DNA of 64,000 nt from Spirochaetales bacterium (GCA_016839055.1 JAEKNX010000004.1:124001-188000); one strand, 5' to 3'. Positions 17,685-27,920 are shown, counted from the stretch's first letter. Notes: generated from the sequence alone by a model not told the origin. Numbers and translations are program-made.

Positions 17685-20248
17685 TGGCAGATTTTTCCAG
17701 AATAACCGCCAGTGAATTTGATCTTCTGCACTGTCCGGAGATGAGCCTCCACTACGGGAGTACTCCTGAAGGTGAGAAGCATGCTAATCCCGGCTCCGAT
17801 TATCTGAAGGCACTTGAAAACTCTTTCAGGTCCTTTGAGGATGCAGTCTCTTATCCTGCTAATCAGGCGTTTGTCGGAAATATTGATCCATTGAATCTGC
17901 CTGAGCGCCCCTGGCATAATGCCGGGGCCTCAGCTGTTTCCTTTTCAGCCGGAGGGCATTTGTCGGATGGGAGTTTTGGCAATATTACCGATGAGGCGGT
18001 TCTTCTGGGCCTTCTTAAGATGTCGGATTCATTTGATCTGGTTCTCCTTGAAAAAGATTTCTCGGAGGAAATAAAGAAGATTCTCCTTCAGCCCGAAATT
18101 CTTCCTGAAGCCGATCTGTTAAAATTCGATAAGGGAGTTTTAATTGACCGGATAAATGAAGAAATAGAAGCCGGCGCATTACCTCTTTACTATGGAAAAA
18201 AAATAGCAGGTTGTGTTAAAGCGGCTCATCCTGATGATAAGAATCTTAGTGCCCACGTGATTCTTGAAAATCTGGCGTCCAAGGCCGGGGCTGTCTGGGC
18301 GGTTGTCAGTCTGCTTAAAAGAAATAAAATCGACCCATCAACTATTGATTATATTATTGAAACCTCAGAAGAAGCATGCGGGGACGCTAACCAGAGAGGC
18401 GGAGGCAATTTTGCCAAGGCAATTGGAGAGCTTGCGGGACTCTTGAACGCAACCGGCTCTGATACCCGCTCATTCTGTGCGGCTCCGGTTCACGGACTCC
18501 TGCAGGCAGCCTCGCTTGTAAAGGCCGGAACCTTTAAAAAGGTGATTGTCGCCGCCGGCGGCACTACGGCCAAGCTTGCCATGAACTCTAAAAAGCATAT
18601 CGAGAAAGGCTTCCCTGTTCTTGAGGATACAATGGGCGCCTTTGCCGTTCTTGTTGAGGCAGGCGGAAGCCTGAGCTCCGCGGGCGATATTATTATCAGA
18701 AACGATATTGCCGGTATTCACCGAATAGGTTCGGGTTCATCACCCCAGAACGTTATTCAGAATCTTGTGGCCGATCCTCTTGAGAAGGCGGGGCTGACTT
18801 TTGCTGACATCGGCTACTATGCTCCTGAACTGCACAACCCTGAAGTTACCGAGGCAGGCGGAGCGGGGAATGTAACTCTCGCAAACCTTAAAATGGTAGC
18901 CGCTATGGCCGTCATGAAAAAACAGATTGAAAAGACCGATATGAATGCTTTTATCCAAAAGCATGGCTCATCAGGCTGGGCGCCTACTCAGGGGCATATT
19001 CCATCAGGTATTCCCGCTCTCGGATGGATATCACGCTGGTTTAAAGATGGCAGAATTAAAAATGCCATGGTAATAGGCAAGGGAAGCCTTTTTCTCGGCC
19101 GGATGACAGGACTTTTTGACGGAGTGTCAATTCTCCTTGAGAGCGGCCAGGCTAAAGTTTCCGGAACGTCTTTTCCGGCGGAAGCATCCGTGAAAACTCA
19201 AGTAAAAACTCAGGTGAAAAGCCTCAGGAAAACCGAAGTCCGGCTGGGACTGACAATTCCCGGCAGCGAATCCCCCGCTTCGGAGCTCTACCGGGGCGCG
19301 GCCGAAGCTGAAGAGCTCATCGGCGGACTGGAAGTAGTTTTCTTCGGTGATGAGTCATCGAATCCGGATGATGCCCATCAGGAGATGGAGAGTGCTCTCC
19401 GCTGCAAAGACCTTGACGGAGCGGTTACCTTTCATTATCCGTTTCCGCTCGGAACTGCAACCATAGGCCATACCTTGGCCCCCGGAAACGGACATAATCT
19501 CTTTATTGCCTCCACCACCGGAATCTCCGACACTGACAGGGTAAATGCTCTGGTTAAAAATACCATAGCCGGCATAGCCGCAGCGAAGGCCTGGGGAATA
19601 GAAAATCCATCTGTCGGAATTTTAAATCTGGATGGCGCCCGAACAGCTATCAGCCGACTTAAGGCACTGCGGGATGCAGGATATAAGTTTAAGCTTGCTG
19701 CTTCTGTCCGCGGGGAAGAATTGCTGCGCGGGAACGACATCCTTGCAGGAACCGCCGATGTTATTGTATGCGACACTCTAAGTGGAAACGCATTTATAAA
19801 GCTGGTCGCGGGCTTTTCCTCCGGCGGAATTACCGAGGTGAGCGGTTCGGGTTACGGGCCCGGACTCGGCGGGGAGCATCCCCTGGTGAATATCATCTCA
19901 AGGGCGTCATCATCTGCTGTTGTTTCTAATGCGCTAGTCTACTCGGCTCGAATGGTTGTAGCCGGTGTCGCTGATATTTACAGGAAAGAACTAATTGCAG
20001 CTAAGGCGGCAGGATTAATTACCGGCCTAAAGGACGGATCTACGAGCGCCGGTCCGGATCGTAAAACAGTGAATAAGGAAATAGAAGGAATAGATGTCCT
20101 TAAGCTTGATGAGGCAGTAAGTCTGCTTAAAGAGGCGGACTTGTATTGCGAGGCTGGAATGGGCTGTACAGGGCCGGTTGTTATGGTGGCAGCCGAAGAT
20201 TCGGGAAAGGCTGAGTCTATTCTGGTTAAGAATGGTTTTATTGGATAA
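17684..20248 (+). CDS. grdCD: Fused glycine reductase component C (GrdC beta + GrdD alpha)
   Basis: N-terminal ~510 aa GrdC-like (SETSEEACGDANQRGGGNFAKAIGELAGL-type region, GWAPTQGHIPSGIPALGW); C-terminal ~330 aa GrdD-like (KTEVRLGLTIPGSE, GTATIGHTLAPGNGHNLFIASTTG). Single uninterrupted ORF. Confidence 0.9.
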   Translation: MADFSRITASEFDLLHCPEMSLHYGSTPEGEKHANPGSDYLKALENSFRSFEDAVSYPANQAFVGNIDPLNLPERPWHNAGASAVSFSAGGHLSDGSFGNITDEAVLLGLLKMSDSFDLVLLEKDFSEEIKKILLQPEILPEADLLKFDKGVLIDRINEEIEAGALPLYYGKKIAGCVKAAHPDDKNLSAHVILENLASKAGAVWAVVSLLKRNKIDPSTIDYIIETSEEACGDANQRGGGNFAKAIGELAGLLNATGSDTRSFCAAPVHGLLQAASLVKAGTFKKVIVAAGGTTAKLAMNSKKHIEKGFPVLEDTMGAFAVLVEAGGSLSSAGDIIIRNDIAGIHRIGSGSSPQNVIQNLVADPLEKAGLTFADIGYYAPELHNPEVTEAGGAGNVTLANLKMVAAMAVMKKQIEKTDMNAFIQKHGSSGWAPTQGHIPSGIPALGWISRWFKDGRIKNAMVIGKGSLFLGRMTGLFDGVSILLESGQAKVSGTSFPAEASVKTQVKTQVKSLRKTEVRLGLTIPGSESPASELYRGAAEAEELIGGLEVVFFGDESSNPDDAHQEMESALRCKDLDGAVTFHYPFPLGTATIGHTLAPGNGHNLFIASTTGISDTDRVNALVKNTIAGIAAAKAWGIENPSVGILNLDGARTAISRLKALRDAGYKFKLAASVRGEELLRGNDILAGTADVIVCDTLSGNAFIKLVAGFSSGGITEVSGSGYGPGLGGEHPLVNIISRASSSAVVSNALVYSARMVVAGVADIYRKELIAAKAAGLITGLKDGSTSAGPDRKTVNKEIEGIDVLKLDEAVSLLKEADLYCEAGMGCTGPVVMVAAEDSGKAESILVKNGFIG

Positions 20249-20281
20249 GAAAATCTAAAATCAGAGATTATTAGATTTTCT
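20249..20281 (+). repeat. Intercistronic hairpin directly after the grdCD stop
   Basis: GAAAATCTAAAATC-AGA-GATTATTAGATTTTC; stem resembles the outer arm of hairpin C of the 16.5 kb array. Confidence 0.55.
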
Positions 20282-20295
20282 CCAGGGAGGATTGA

Positions 20296-20700
20296 ATGCG
20301 TTTAAAAGTAGATACTGAAAAATGTACGGAATGCGGAAGGTGTACAACTATATGCTCTCTGACAAAGGTCGGCAGGATTCAGCCGCTTGCTGCAAGAATC
20401 CGGATTACAAGACGCTGGCCGGAGACCCCTCTTATTGCTGTTTGCCGATTCGAAGACTGCCTTGGTAATCCATGTATTGAATCCTGTCCCTTTGACGCTA
20501 TAAGAATAATAAACGGGAAGGTCGAAATTATTGAAGATGAATGCCAAGGCTGCGCTGAATGTGTGGCTGTTTGTCCTTATGGAGCGATAAAAATGAATGA
20601 TCAGTCCCAAAAGGCGTTTAAGTGTGATCTTTGCGGGGGAAGCCCCGCCTGTGTTGCCGAATGTGTGACCGGAGCCATTATCTGGGTGGAGGAAGCGTGA
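20296..20700 (+). CDS. 4Fe-4S ferredoxin-type electron-transfer protein
   Basis: Cys clusters CTECGRCTTIC, CQGCAECVAVCP, CDLCGGSPACVAEC. Confidence 0.88.
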   Translation: MRLKVDTEKCTECGRCTTICSLTKVGRIQPLAARIRITRRWPETPLIAVCRFEDCLGNPCIESCPFDAIRIINGKVEIIEDECQGCAECVAVCPYGAIKMNDQSQKAFKCDLCGGSPACVAECVTGAIIWVEEA

Positions 20701-22526
20701 TGTCAGGAAGCATGTATGACCGAATAATCAGAATTGACTGTAGTAAAAACAGCAGCCGGGTCTGGGAAGTCCCTGAAGACCTCAAGTCCTATCTAGGCGG
20801 AATGGGGTACGGAACAAAACTCCTTGTAGATGAGGTTGATCCGACTGTTGACGCGCTGTCTCCAGATAATAAAATAATTCTGACGGTGGGACCGCTAACC
20901 GGAACTTCCGCGCCGCTTCACGCCCAGTCATGTATTGTAACAAAATCACCGCTAACCGGAACAATTCTGAACTGCTATGCCGGCGGCTTTATAGGGGCTG
21001 AGATTAAGTACTGCGGAATAGACGGAGTCATCTTCGAGGGAGCGTCAAGCGACTGGAAAATCGTATTGATTGATAATGATAAGGTGAGCTTCGAGAACGC
21101 TGATCCCGTCATGGGAATGGGAACCGAAGAAACCGAGAACTGGATAAAAAACAGATACGGGGTTGATTATAAGACAATTTCAATCGGCCGGGCTGGTGAA
21201 AAGCATGTCAGGATGGCTGCCCTTTTTTCCGAGACCAGGACCTATGGCCGGGGCGGAGCGGGAGCAGTATTGGGTTCCAAGAAAATAAAGGCTGTTGCGT
21301 TCAGGGGAACCTGCGGGGCGGATCTCGCGGATGTAGATGAGTTCACTCGGCTTGTTAAAGAAAATATGTCGGTTATCTCTGACGCCTGCGGGTCAGAGTA
21401 CAGCCTCGTTGGAATGTTTTCACGCTTTGGAACCGGCGCCGGTATGGCCCTCGTTCAGTCACGCGGAGCGCTGGCCACCCGTAATTCCCAGTTTGGAAGC
21501 TTTGAATCCTCTGAAGCTATTTCAGGACAGAATTATGAGAAAGACTTCTATACACGCTGGGTTTCATGTTACGGATGTCCGGTTCATTGCGGCAGAATCC
21601 ATAAGTTCAGTACTCATGACGGAGGACAATCATGGGCAAGGGGGCCTGAGTATGAAACAATGTATTCTCTCGGCTCGCAGCTTAATAATGGTGATCCTGA
21701 TGTCCTTGCCGAGGCGAACCGCCTTACCGAAGTTTACGGCGTAGATTCGCTGACCATCGGCGTTACGATCTCTTTTGCCTTTGAATGTGCCGAGAAAGGG
21801 CTGTTAAGTGATCCTGATTTGAAACTTGAATTTGGAGATCCCGCGTCAATTCTGGGTCTTATCAGGAAGATAGGAGAACGTGAGGGTATTGGCAATATTC
21901 TGGCGGAGGGGCCTGCGAGAGCGGCAAAAGAAATTGGGGGAGGCTCGTCTGACTTCGCTATGCAGGTGAAAAACTCGGGATTTGCAGCCTGGATGCCCCG
22001 CCGGATGGTTGGTACCGGGCTGGCGTTTGCCACATCTAACAGGGGAGCCTGCCATAAGAGGGCACCGATTGGAGCCGAAATTACAGGTCAGGTTGATATG
22101 CTCAGCTTTGTTGACAAGGCTCAAATGGTAAAGAAGAATCAGGACGTAGTAAACGCAATTTTCACCCTGATAAGCTGCCGATTTCATGAGTTTATGACTC
22201 CGCATGAGTTTTATCCGGATTATATTAAGGCCGCGTCGGGAATCAGTCTTGATCTGGACGACTTTTACGCCCTCGGAGAACGGATCTGGAACCTTGAGAA
22301 ACTGTTTAATCTTGGTGCGGGCTTCGGCCGCTCTGACGATATTCTACCTGCCCGATGTTATAATGACCCTATTAAAGGAGATTCCTCGGAGAGTTCGGTA
22401 CTCGATTACGGAAAATGGCAGGATATGCTGACTGAATATTACAGCCTTCGGGGCTGGGATTATAATGGAATTCCTCAAAAAGCCAAGCTGGATGCCCTGG
22501 GCATAGGCAACTACTTTCGGGGGTGA
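20700..22526 (+). CDS. Aldehyde:ferredoxin oxidoreductase (tungsten AOR family)
   Basis: MSGSMYDRIIRIDCSKNSSRVWEVPEDLKSYLGGMGYGTKLL; GPLTGTSAP; RAGEKHVRMAAL; GRGGAGAVLGSKKIKAV; SCYGCPVHCGR. Start overlaps the ferredoxin stop. Confidence 0.92.
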   Translation: MSGSMYDRIIRIDCSKNSSRVWEVPEDLKSYLGGMGYGTKLLVDEVDPTVDALSPDNKIILTVGPLTGTSAPLHAQSCIVTKSPLTGTILNCYAGGFIGAEIKYCGIDGVIFEGASSDWKIVLIDNDKVSFENADPVMGMGTEETENWIKNRYGVDYKTISIGRAGEKHVRMAALFSETRTYGRGGAGAVLGSKKIKAVAFRGTCGADLADVDEFTRLVKENMSVISDACGSEYSLVGMFSRFGTGAGMALVQSRGALATRNSQFGSFESSEAISGQNYEKDFYTRWVSCYGCPVHCGRIHKFSTHDGGQSWARGPEYETMYSLGSQLNNGDPDVLAEANRLTEVYGVDSLTIGVTISFAFECAEKGLLSDPDLKLEFGDPASILGLIRKIGEREGIGNILAEGPARAAKEIGGGSSDFAMQVKNSGFAAWMPRRMVGTGLAFATSNRGACHKRAPIGAEITGQVDMLSFVDKAQMVKKNQDVVNAIFTLISCRFHEFMTPHEFYPDYIKAASGISLDLDDFYALGERIWNLEKLFNLGAGFGRSDDILPARCYNDPIKGDSSESSVLDYGKWQDMLTEYYSLRGWDYNGIPQKAKLDALGIGNYFRG

Positions 22527-22527
22527 T

Positions 22528-22818
22528 GTGAGAGCGGAAATAGAGTTTATCGGATATTTCAGGATGAAGGCCGGCCGGGAATCCCTCGATATCGGTATTG
22601 AAAATGAAGATGCTTCCGTTTTTGATCTGATCTCTCAAGCTGAGGAATTACTAAGCCGGCAGAACTTTAAAGTTCTGCTTGGAAGTAAACTTAAAGATGG
22701 AGTGCTTGTCTTTTACAGAAATGAAAAAGGCGGACTTGAGAGAATATTTGATTTATCCGTACCTCTTGTAGAGGCAGGCGGACATTTTGTTATGGCTAAT
22801 TTAATGGGGGGAGGATGA
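22528..22818 (+). CDS. MoaD/ThiS-like sulfur carrier protein
   Basis: 96 aa beta-grasp-like with C-terminal GGG; located directly after the AOR gene. Confidence 0.7.
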   Translation: MRAEIEFIGYFRMKAGRESLDIGIENEDASVFDLISQAEELLSRQNFKVLLGSKLKDGVLVFYRNEKGGLERIFDLSVPLVEAGGHFVMANLMGGG

Positions 22819-23657
22819 CCCGAATGGAATACTACAAGCCAAAAACGGCAGGTGAAGCCGTCAGTTTGAAGACAGATAGTAGAATGTACATTGCCGGCGG
22901 AACGGATCTTGGGGTACTGCTGTCTGAATTTATGGTACAGCCTGAGGCGCTGATAGACCTGACCGGGATCGATGAACTATGCGGGGTTTTCAAGGTCGAT
23001 GAGGGAGTAGCGATAGGCGCCTGTACCGGGATAAGCCTGATAGCCGAATCAGAGCTGCTTCCGGCCTGCCTTGTAGAGGGGGCAAAGGCTATCGGTTCTC
23101 CCCAAATAAGGAATATGGCAACTATTGGTGGAAACATCTGTAATGCATCGCCCTGCGGCGATACTCTTACTCCTCTTGTGGTTCTTGAAGCTGTTTTTAT
23201 CATCGAAGGAGATAGCGGCGAGCGTAGAGTGAAAATCGAAGATTTCTTCATAGGTCCGAAAAGGACCTGCATGAGTCCCGAGGAAATCCTGAAGATAATC
23301 ATCATTCCATCAAGAAGTCCCGATCAAAAATCAGGGTTCAGAATGATTGGTAAAAGGAATGGACAGGCCATATCTCAGGTGAACGCAGCTGTTTCGGCTG
23401 TTATTACAGGCGGAATAATTAAAGATATCAGAATTGCGGCAGGTTCGGTTGCTCCGGTGCCTCTAAGGCTTAAGAAAACCGAAGATGTTGTTAGAGGAAA
23501 AGCACTCGGTTCTAACTTTCTTGAGCGGATGAAAGACACAGCAGAACAAGAGGTCTCTCCGATATCCGATGTTCGTGCAGCCGAAGAATACCGGAGAAAG
23601 GTTGCCGGTTCGCTTCTTGAGAGCATCTTCCGGGCTATGAGGAAGGAGGCAGTCTGA
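22815..23657 (+). CDS. Molybdenum hydroxylase FAD-binding subunit (XdhB/CoxM-like)
   Basis: YIAGGTDLGVLL, ATIGGNICNASPCGDTLTPLVVLEA. Confidence 0.92.
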   Translation: MTRMEYYKPKTAGEAVSLKTDSRMYIAGGTDLGVLLSEFMVQPEALIDLTGIDELCGVFKVDEGVAIGACTGISLIAESELLPACLVEGAKAIGSPQIRNMATIGGNICNASPCGDTLTPLVVLEAVFIIEGDSGERRVKIEDFFIGPKRTCMSPEEILKIIIIPSRSPDQKSGFRMIGKRNGQAISQVNAAVSAVITGGIIKDIRIAAGSVAPVPLRLKKTEDVVRGKALGSNFLERMKDTAEQEVSPISDVRAAEEYRRKVAGSLLESIFRAMRKEAV

Positions 23658-23658
23658 T

Positions 23659-24132
23659 ATGGAAATAAGCTTTATCTGTAATGGAAGAAAACGAATGGCA
23701 GCGATTAGCGGTGAGACAAGAGCCCTTGACCTTCTGAGAGAGGATCTGAATCTTACCGGGACGAAGGAAGGCTGCGGCAAGGGCGAGTGCGGAGCCTGCA
23801 CCATCCTTCTTGACGGAAAGCCGGTCAGCTCGTGTCTGCTGCCCGCTGCTAAACTTGACGGCAGGAATGTTCTTACAATAGAAGGATTAAAGGGTGATGG
23901 CGGGAAACTGCATCCAATTCAGCAGGCTTTTCTTGATTCAGGAGCCGTTCAATGCGGCTTCTGCACCCCGGGTATGATTCTCAGTACCAAGGCTCTTCTT
24001 GATAACAATCCGGCTCCCTCGGTTTCCGAAGTGGAAGTTGCGCTTAGCGGAAATATCTGCCGCTGTACAGGATATGGTAAAATAGTGGAAGCAGTCCTCC
24101 TGGCCGCTGAAAGATTGCAGGTGAAAATATGA
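23659..24132 (+). CDS. Molybdenum hydroxylase [2Fe-2S] subunit (XdhC/CoxS-like)
   Basis: GCGKGECGACTILLDGKPVSSC; QCGFCTPGMILSTKALLD; NICRCTGYGKIVEAV. Confidence 0.95.
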   Translation: MEISFICNGRKRMAAISGETRALDLLREDLNLTGTKEGCGKGECGACTILLDGKPVSSCLLPAAKLDGRNVLTIEGLKGDGGKLHPIQQAFLDSGAVQCGFCTPGMILSTKALLDNNPAPSVSEVEVALSGNICRCTGYGKIVEAVLLAAERLQVKI

Positions 24133-26423
24133 GTGAGAATAAATTTTCAGTTATTGGAAAACCGCAGATTAAAGTCGACGGAACTGAATTGGTAACAGGA
24201 AGCGCTATATTTGCCGGTGACCTCAGATTTCCGGGGATGCTCTATGGTTATGCTGCCCGAGCCGGAGTTCCTGCTGGAAAGCTTAAATCAGTTGACGTTT
24301 CCAAGGCTGTCGCGGTAGAGGGCGTTGTCGATGTTATCACATCTGAGAATATCGGCGGTCCGAATCTGATGGGAATTATGCCTCCCTTCGATCAGCCGGT
24401 TATTGCAAAAGGGGAAATCCGCTACGCTGGAGAAACTATAGCCTTCGTGGTGGCCGAATCAAAGAGAATAGCAAAAAAGGCTGCCCTCCTGGTTGAGGCT
24501 GATATAGAAGCTTATGAACCTGTGCTTACGGTGGAAGAAGCTCTCGCCGATGGTGCAAGAAAAATTCACCCTGATGGTAATGTGACTTTTACCAGGAAGC
24601 TTATCAAGGGAGATACTGCAAAGGGCTTTGAAGAAGCTGACCTCATTCTCGAAGATGATTTTGAAACATCCTTTCAGGAACATGCCTACATTGAACCTGA
24701 AGCAGTCTGTGTTGTGCCTTCCGGGGATAATCGCCTGACTGTCTATGCGTCCTGCCAGTCTCCCTATCATCTGCGCGGCCAGATTGCCGCCAATATAGGG
24801 CTTCCAATGTCAAAAATCAAGGTAATTCAGGCCTATACCGGAGGTTCCTTCGGCGGAAAGGATGATGTTGCTGCCGAAATAGGAATTCTTGCAGGGGTGG
24901 CAGCCCTTCGAAGCGGAAAACCAGTGATGGTCGCCCATGACCGGGAAGAATCCATTATCGGTTCAAACTTTCGTCACGCTATCAAGATACATTATAAGAC
25001 GGGCTTGAAAAATGACGGTACAATTACCGCACGTGAGGTTAAACTGCTGCTCGACGGCGGAGCTTACGCGTCCGAGAGTCCATTTGTCGTAATGAAAGCC
25101 CTCATTCACGCCGCCGGTCCCTATAAAATACCGAATGTTTTTGTTGAATCAACCGCCGTCTATACTAATAAGACCTATGCCGGAGCTTTCCGTGGCTTCG
25201 GCGTGCCTCAGGTTACCTTTGCCGCGGAATCACAGCTGCAGGAAGCCGCGGACAGGCTCGGACTCGACGCACTTGCTATAAGAAGGAAAAACGCTCTCCG
25301 GCCGGGTGATGCAACGGCAACAAGCCAGGTATTAAATGAATCTGTCGGGATAGTCCAGACAATAGATGCGGTCGGCAAACGTGCTGCCGAGATTGCCGCC
25401 GGCTCAGAGGATGAAGCTGATGAGCAGTATCTATACGGTACCGGATACGCCTCGCTTATTCAGGGAATATCGAACGGCGCCGAGGGAATTGACGTTGTAG
25501 GCGCCTCTGTTCAGATGAGCCAGGATGGTTCGGTTCTGGTAGGTACTGGTCTTACCGAGCTCGGCCAGGGGTCCCGCACAGTTTTCGCGCAGATTGCGGC
25601 CGAAGTCCTCGGTGTTCCCCTTGACCGGGTCACGGCCAGACTCGTTGATACCGACTCGGTTCATGATTCCGGGGCTACAGTAGCCTCGCGCGCGACTACA
25701 ACCGGCGGAATGGCTGTCTTCAAGGCCGCAACCGAGGTTAAAAGCAGCCTTCTTCAGATGGCGGCGCTCATGTTCAAGACCGAGGCAGAGAATATCGTTT
25801 TAAAGGAAGGCTTTGCGGTCCTGGTCTTCGACGAAACGGCGCGAATTCCGATTCCCGACGTTGCTACAGCTGCCTACTGGACTGGTTTCCCCCTCATGAA
25901 TATGGCCTTCTCAAAGGCTCCCGACGCTGACTATGATCATGATACGCATCAGGGAAAGATCTACATCGCCTATAACTTCGGAACCCACATGATGAAGATC
26001 CGGGTAGAAAAATCAACCGGCAAGGTCGAAGTCTTAAGTCATATAGCCTCTCACGACGTTGGAAAGGTTATAAATCCTCTTGGTTTAACAGGCCAGGTCG
26101 AAGGAGCGTCGCTTATAGGTTATGGACTCGGGCATATGGAGAAAATAGAATACGAGAATGGAATAATCCGTAATCCTAACTTTGCCGACTATGCAGTTCC
26201 TACTATTATGGACAGGATTCCTACCGAGGTTATTTCCGTAGAGGAGTTTAACTCTACAGGTCCCTTCGGGGCGAAGGGAGTGGGGGAGCCCCCTGTTGCG
26301 GGTGCGACAGCTTCCTTTGTTAATGCAATCTCCGATGCTGTGGGAATCAGATTCAGAAAAATTCCGGTCACACGGCAGGATATTATGCTCGCGTTGCGGA
26401 ATCGTGGAAATCAGGAGGAATGA
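24129..26423 (+). CDS. Molybdenum hydroxylase molybdopterin-binding subunit (XdhA/CoxL-like)
   Basis: GGSFGGKDD, GAFRGFGVPQVTFAAE, ELGQGSRTVFAQIAAE, GAKGVGEPPVAGA. Confidence 0.93.
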   Translation: MSENKFSVIGKPQIKVDGTELVTGSAIFAGDLRFPGMLYGYAARAGVPAGKLKSVDVSKAVAVEGVVDVITSENIGGPNLMGIMPPFDQPVIAKGEIRYAGETIAFVVAESKRIAKKAALLVEADIEAYEPVLTVEEALADGARKIHPDGNVTFTRKLIKGDTAKGFEEADLILEDDFETSFQEHAYIEPEAVCVVPSGDNRLTVYASCQSPYHLRGQIAANIGLPMSKIKVIQAYTGGSFGGKDDVAAEIGILAGVAALRSGKPVMVAHDREESIIGSNFRHAIKIHYKTGLKNDGTITAREVKLLLDGGAYASESPFVVMKALIHAAGPYKIPNVFVESTAVYTNKTYAGAFRGFGVPQVTFAAESQLQEAADRLGLDALAIRRKNALRPGDATATSQVLNESVGIVQTIDAVGKRAAEIAAGSEDEADEQYLYGTGYASLIQGISNGAEGIDVVGASVQMSQDGSVLVGTGLTELGQGSRTVFAQIAAEVLGVPLDRVTARLVDTDSVHDSGATVASRATTTGGMAVFKAATEVKSSLLQMAALMFKTEAENIVLKEGFAVLVFDETARIPIPDVATAAYWTGFPLMNMAFSKAPDADYDHDTHQGKIYIAYNFGTHMMKIRVEKSTGKVEVLSHIASHDVGKVINPLGLTGQVEGASLIGYGLGHMEKIEYENGIIRNPNFADYAVPTIMDRIPTEVISVEEFNSTGPFGAKGVGEPPVAGATASFVNAISDAVGIRFRKIPVTRQDIMLALRNRGNQEE

Positions 26424-26512
26424 TAAAATTGAACTTCCCTGTTCAATTTTATCTTGAAGTTGAAGAAGCTGTGCTGTTTCAACTTCGTTCCCTCAAACCG
26501 CTTCCATGGCGG
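26422..26512 (+). repeat. Cluster of three intercistronic hairpins, the first overlapping the preceding stop codon
   Basis: GATAAAATTGAAC-TTCCCT-GTTCAATTTTATC (26422-26453); GAAGTTGAA...TTCAACTTC (26456-26486); CCGC-TTCCATG-GCGG (26498-26512). Confidence 0.7.
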
Positions 26513-26531
26513 ATATTTTTAGGAGGACTAT

Positions 26532-27911
26532 ATGGCGGATCTTTTTATAAAAAATGCTCTTGTAATGACCTGTGAGCCTGATGTAATCAGCGGCAGAGTC
26601 ATTGAAAACGGCGGAGTGGTTGTTGATGGTGATAAAATTATTGCACTAGGAAAGACAGAGGAGCTTGAGCCTCTCTACGGCAGCTCTAAAAAGGTTATCA
26701 ATGCTGCCGGAAAAATAGTCTTTCCCGGTTTTATTATCACCCACACCCATATGCCCTATGTGATGGGACATAATCAGCCGGTGGACTTCAGTCAGCTCCG
26801 GTCTTTCTGGGATATGCTTCAGAAGATGGGATGGGAATGGCTTGAGGATCTCATTACCCGAGACGGAATTTATGCCTCAACCCGTTATGCCGCTGCCAAG
26901 ATGCTTAAAAGCGGAACGACGACAGTCTGTGAGCTTGTTGAAGCGCCGAATGATCTTGAAGGCGCGCTTGAGGCAAGCTGTGCTGCCATTGAAGAAATCG
27001 GTATAAGGGCCCAGCTCGGGTATGAGGTTACCGAAAGGGTTCCCGGCAAATCAATTCTTGATTGTCTTGATAAAAAAATGGCCGAGAGAGGCTTTGAAGA
27101 AAATATCCGTATAATTGAGAAGTATCCGAAGGGTTCCAGCTCTCTGATTATGCCCCGGCTCGGAGTTCACACGGCATATACCAATTCGCTTGCAACTCTG
27201 AAAAAGGCGCGGGAAATAGCCGATGAATACGGCTGTGGAATTCAGATTCATATTGCTGAGATCCCAAGAGCCTTCCTTGTTGAAAAATATGGAAAATCAG
27301 CACCGATGCTCCTCGAAGAGGCCGGTCTGCTGGGCCCCGATGTCGTTGCCGCGCACTGCATCGATATAGATGATGAGGACCTTAACATCCTGGCAAGAAA
27401 CGGGGTCAATGTAGCCCATACTCCGATGACAAACTCCCTCGGGGGAAACGGTGTTGCCAGAGTTCCGGAGATGATGGAGGCCGGCATAAACGTGAGCCTA
27501 GGCCACGACTGCTTCTTTACACTCGATACAGCAGAATATATCCGCTACACATATCTGATTCATAAGGCCCATAACGCGAATCCTGCACTTATGCCGCCCT
27601 TTGTTCCCCTCGATTTTGCTCTGGGAAATGCGGCAAAGGCCCTCGGCATGAAGAAGAGTATTGGCAGCCTTGCCGAAGGAAAGAAGGCGGATATTCTCAT
27701 AATCAAACCCGACTGCCCGACTCCGGTAATTCCCGCCTCGGTAATGTCCTATTTTACCATGACCTTTCTCGGAAAGGATGTGGAATCTGTGATTGTCGAT
27801 GGGAAGCTGGTGGTTGAAGACTTCAGGTTGAAAACTGGTAATGAGGATGAGATCATGCAGACATGCGTGAAAGAGAGTGCTCTTTTGTGGGCACGGAATG
27901 AAAAAATATAA
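26532..27911 (+). CDS. ssnA: SsnA-like amidohydrolase/aminohydrolase
   Basis: VFPGFIITHTHMPYVMG (HxH metal motif), HIAEIPRA, AHCIDIDDEDL, SLGHDCFF; SsnA-like length and context. Confidence 0.8.
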   Translation: MADLFIKNALVMTCEPDVISGRVIENGGVVVDGDKIIALGKTEELEPLYGSSKKVINAAGKIVFPGFIITHTHMPYVMGHNQPVDFSQLRSFWDMLQKMGWEWLEDLITRDGIYASTRYAAAKMLKSGTTTVCELVEAPNDLEGALEASCAAIEEIGIRAQLGYEVTERVPGKSILDCLDKKMAERGFEENIRIIEKYPKGSSSLIMPRLGVHTAYTNSLATLKKAREIADEYGCGIQIHIAEIPRAFLVEKYGKSAPMLLEEAGLLGPDVVAAHCIDIDDEDLNILARNGVNVAHTPMTNSLGGNGVARVPEMMEAGINVSLGHDCFFTLDTAEYIRYTYLIHKAHNANPALMPPFVPLDFALGNAAKALGMKKSIGSLAEGKKADILIIKPDCPTPVIPASVMSYFTMTFLGKDVESVIVDGKLVVEDFRLKTGNEDEIMQTCVKESALLWARNEKI

Positions 27912-27920
27912 GAGGTTACT

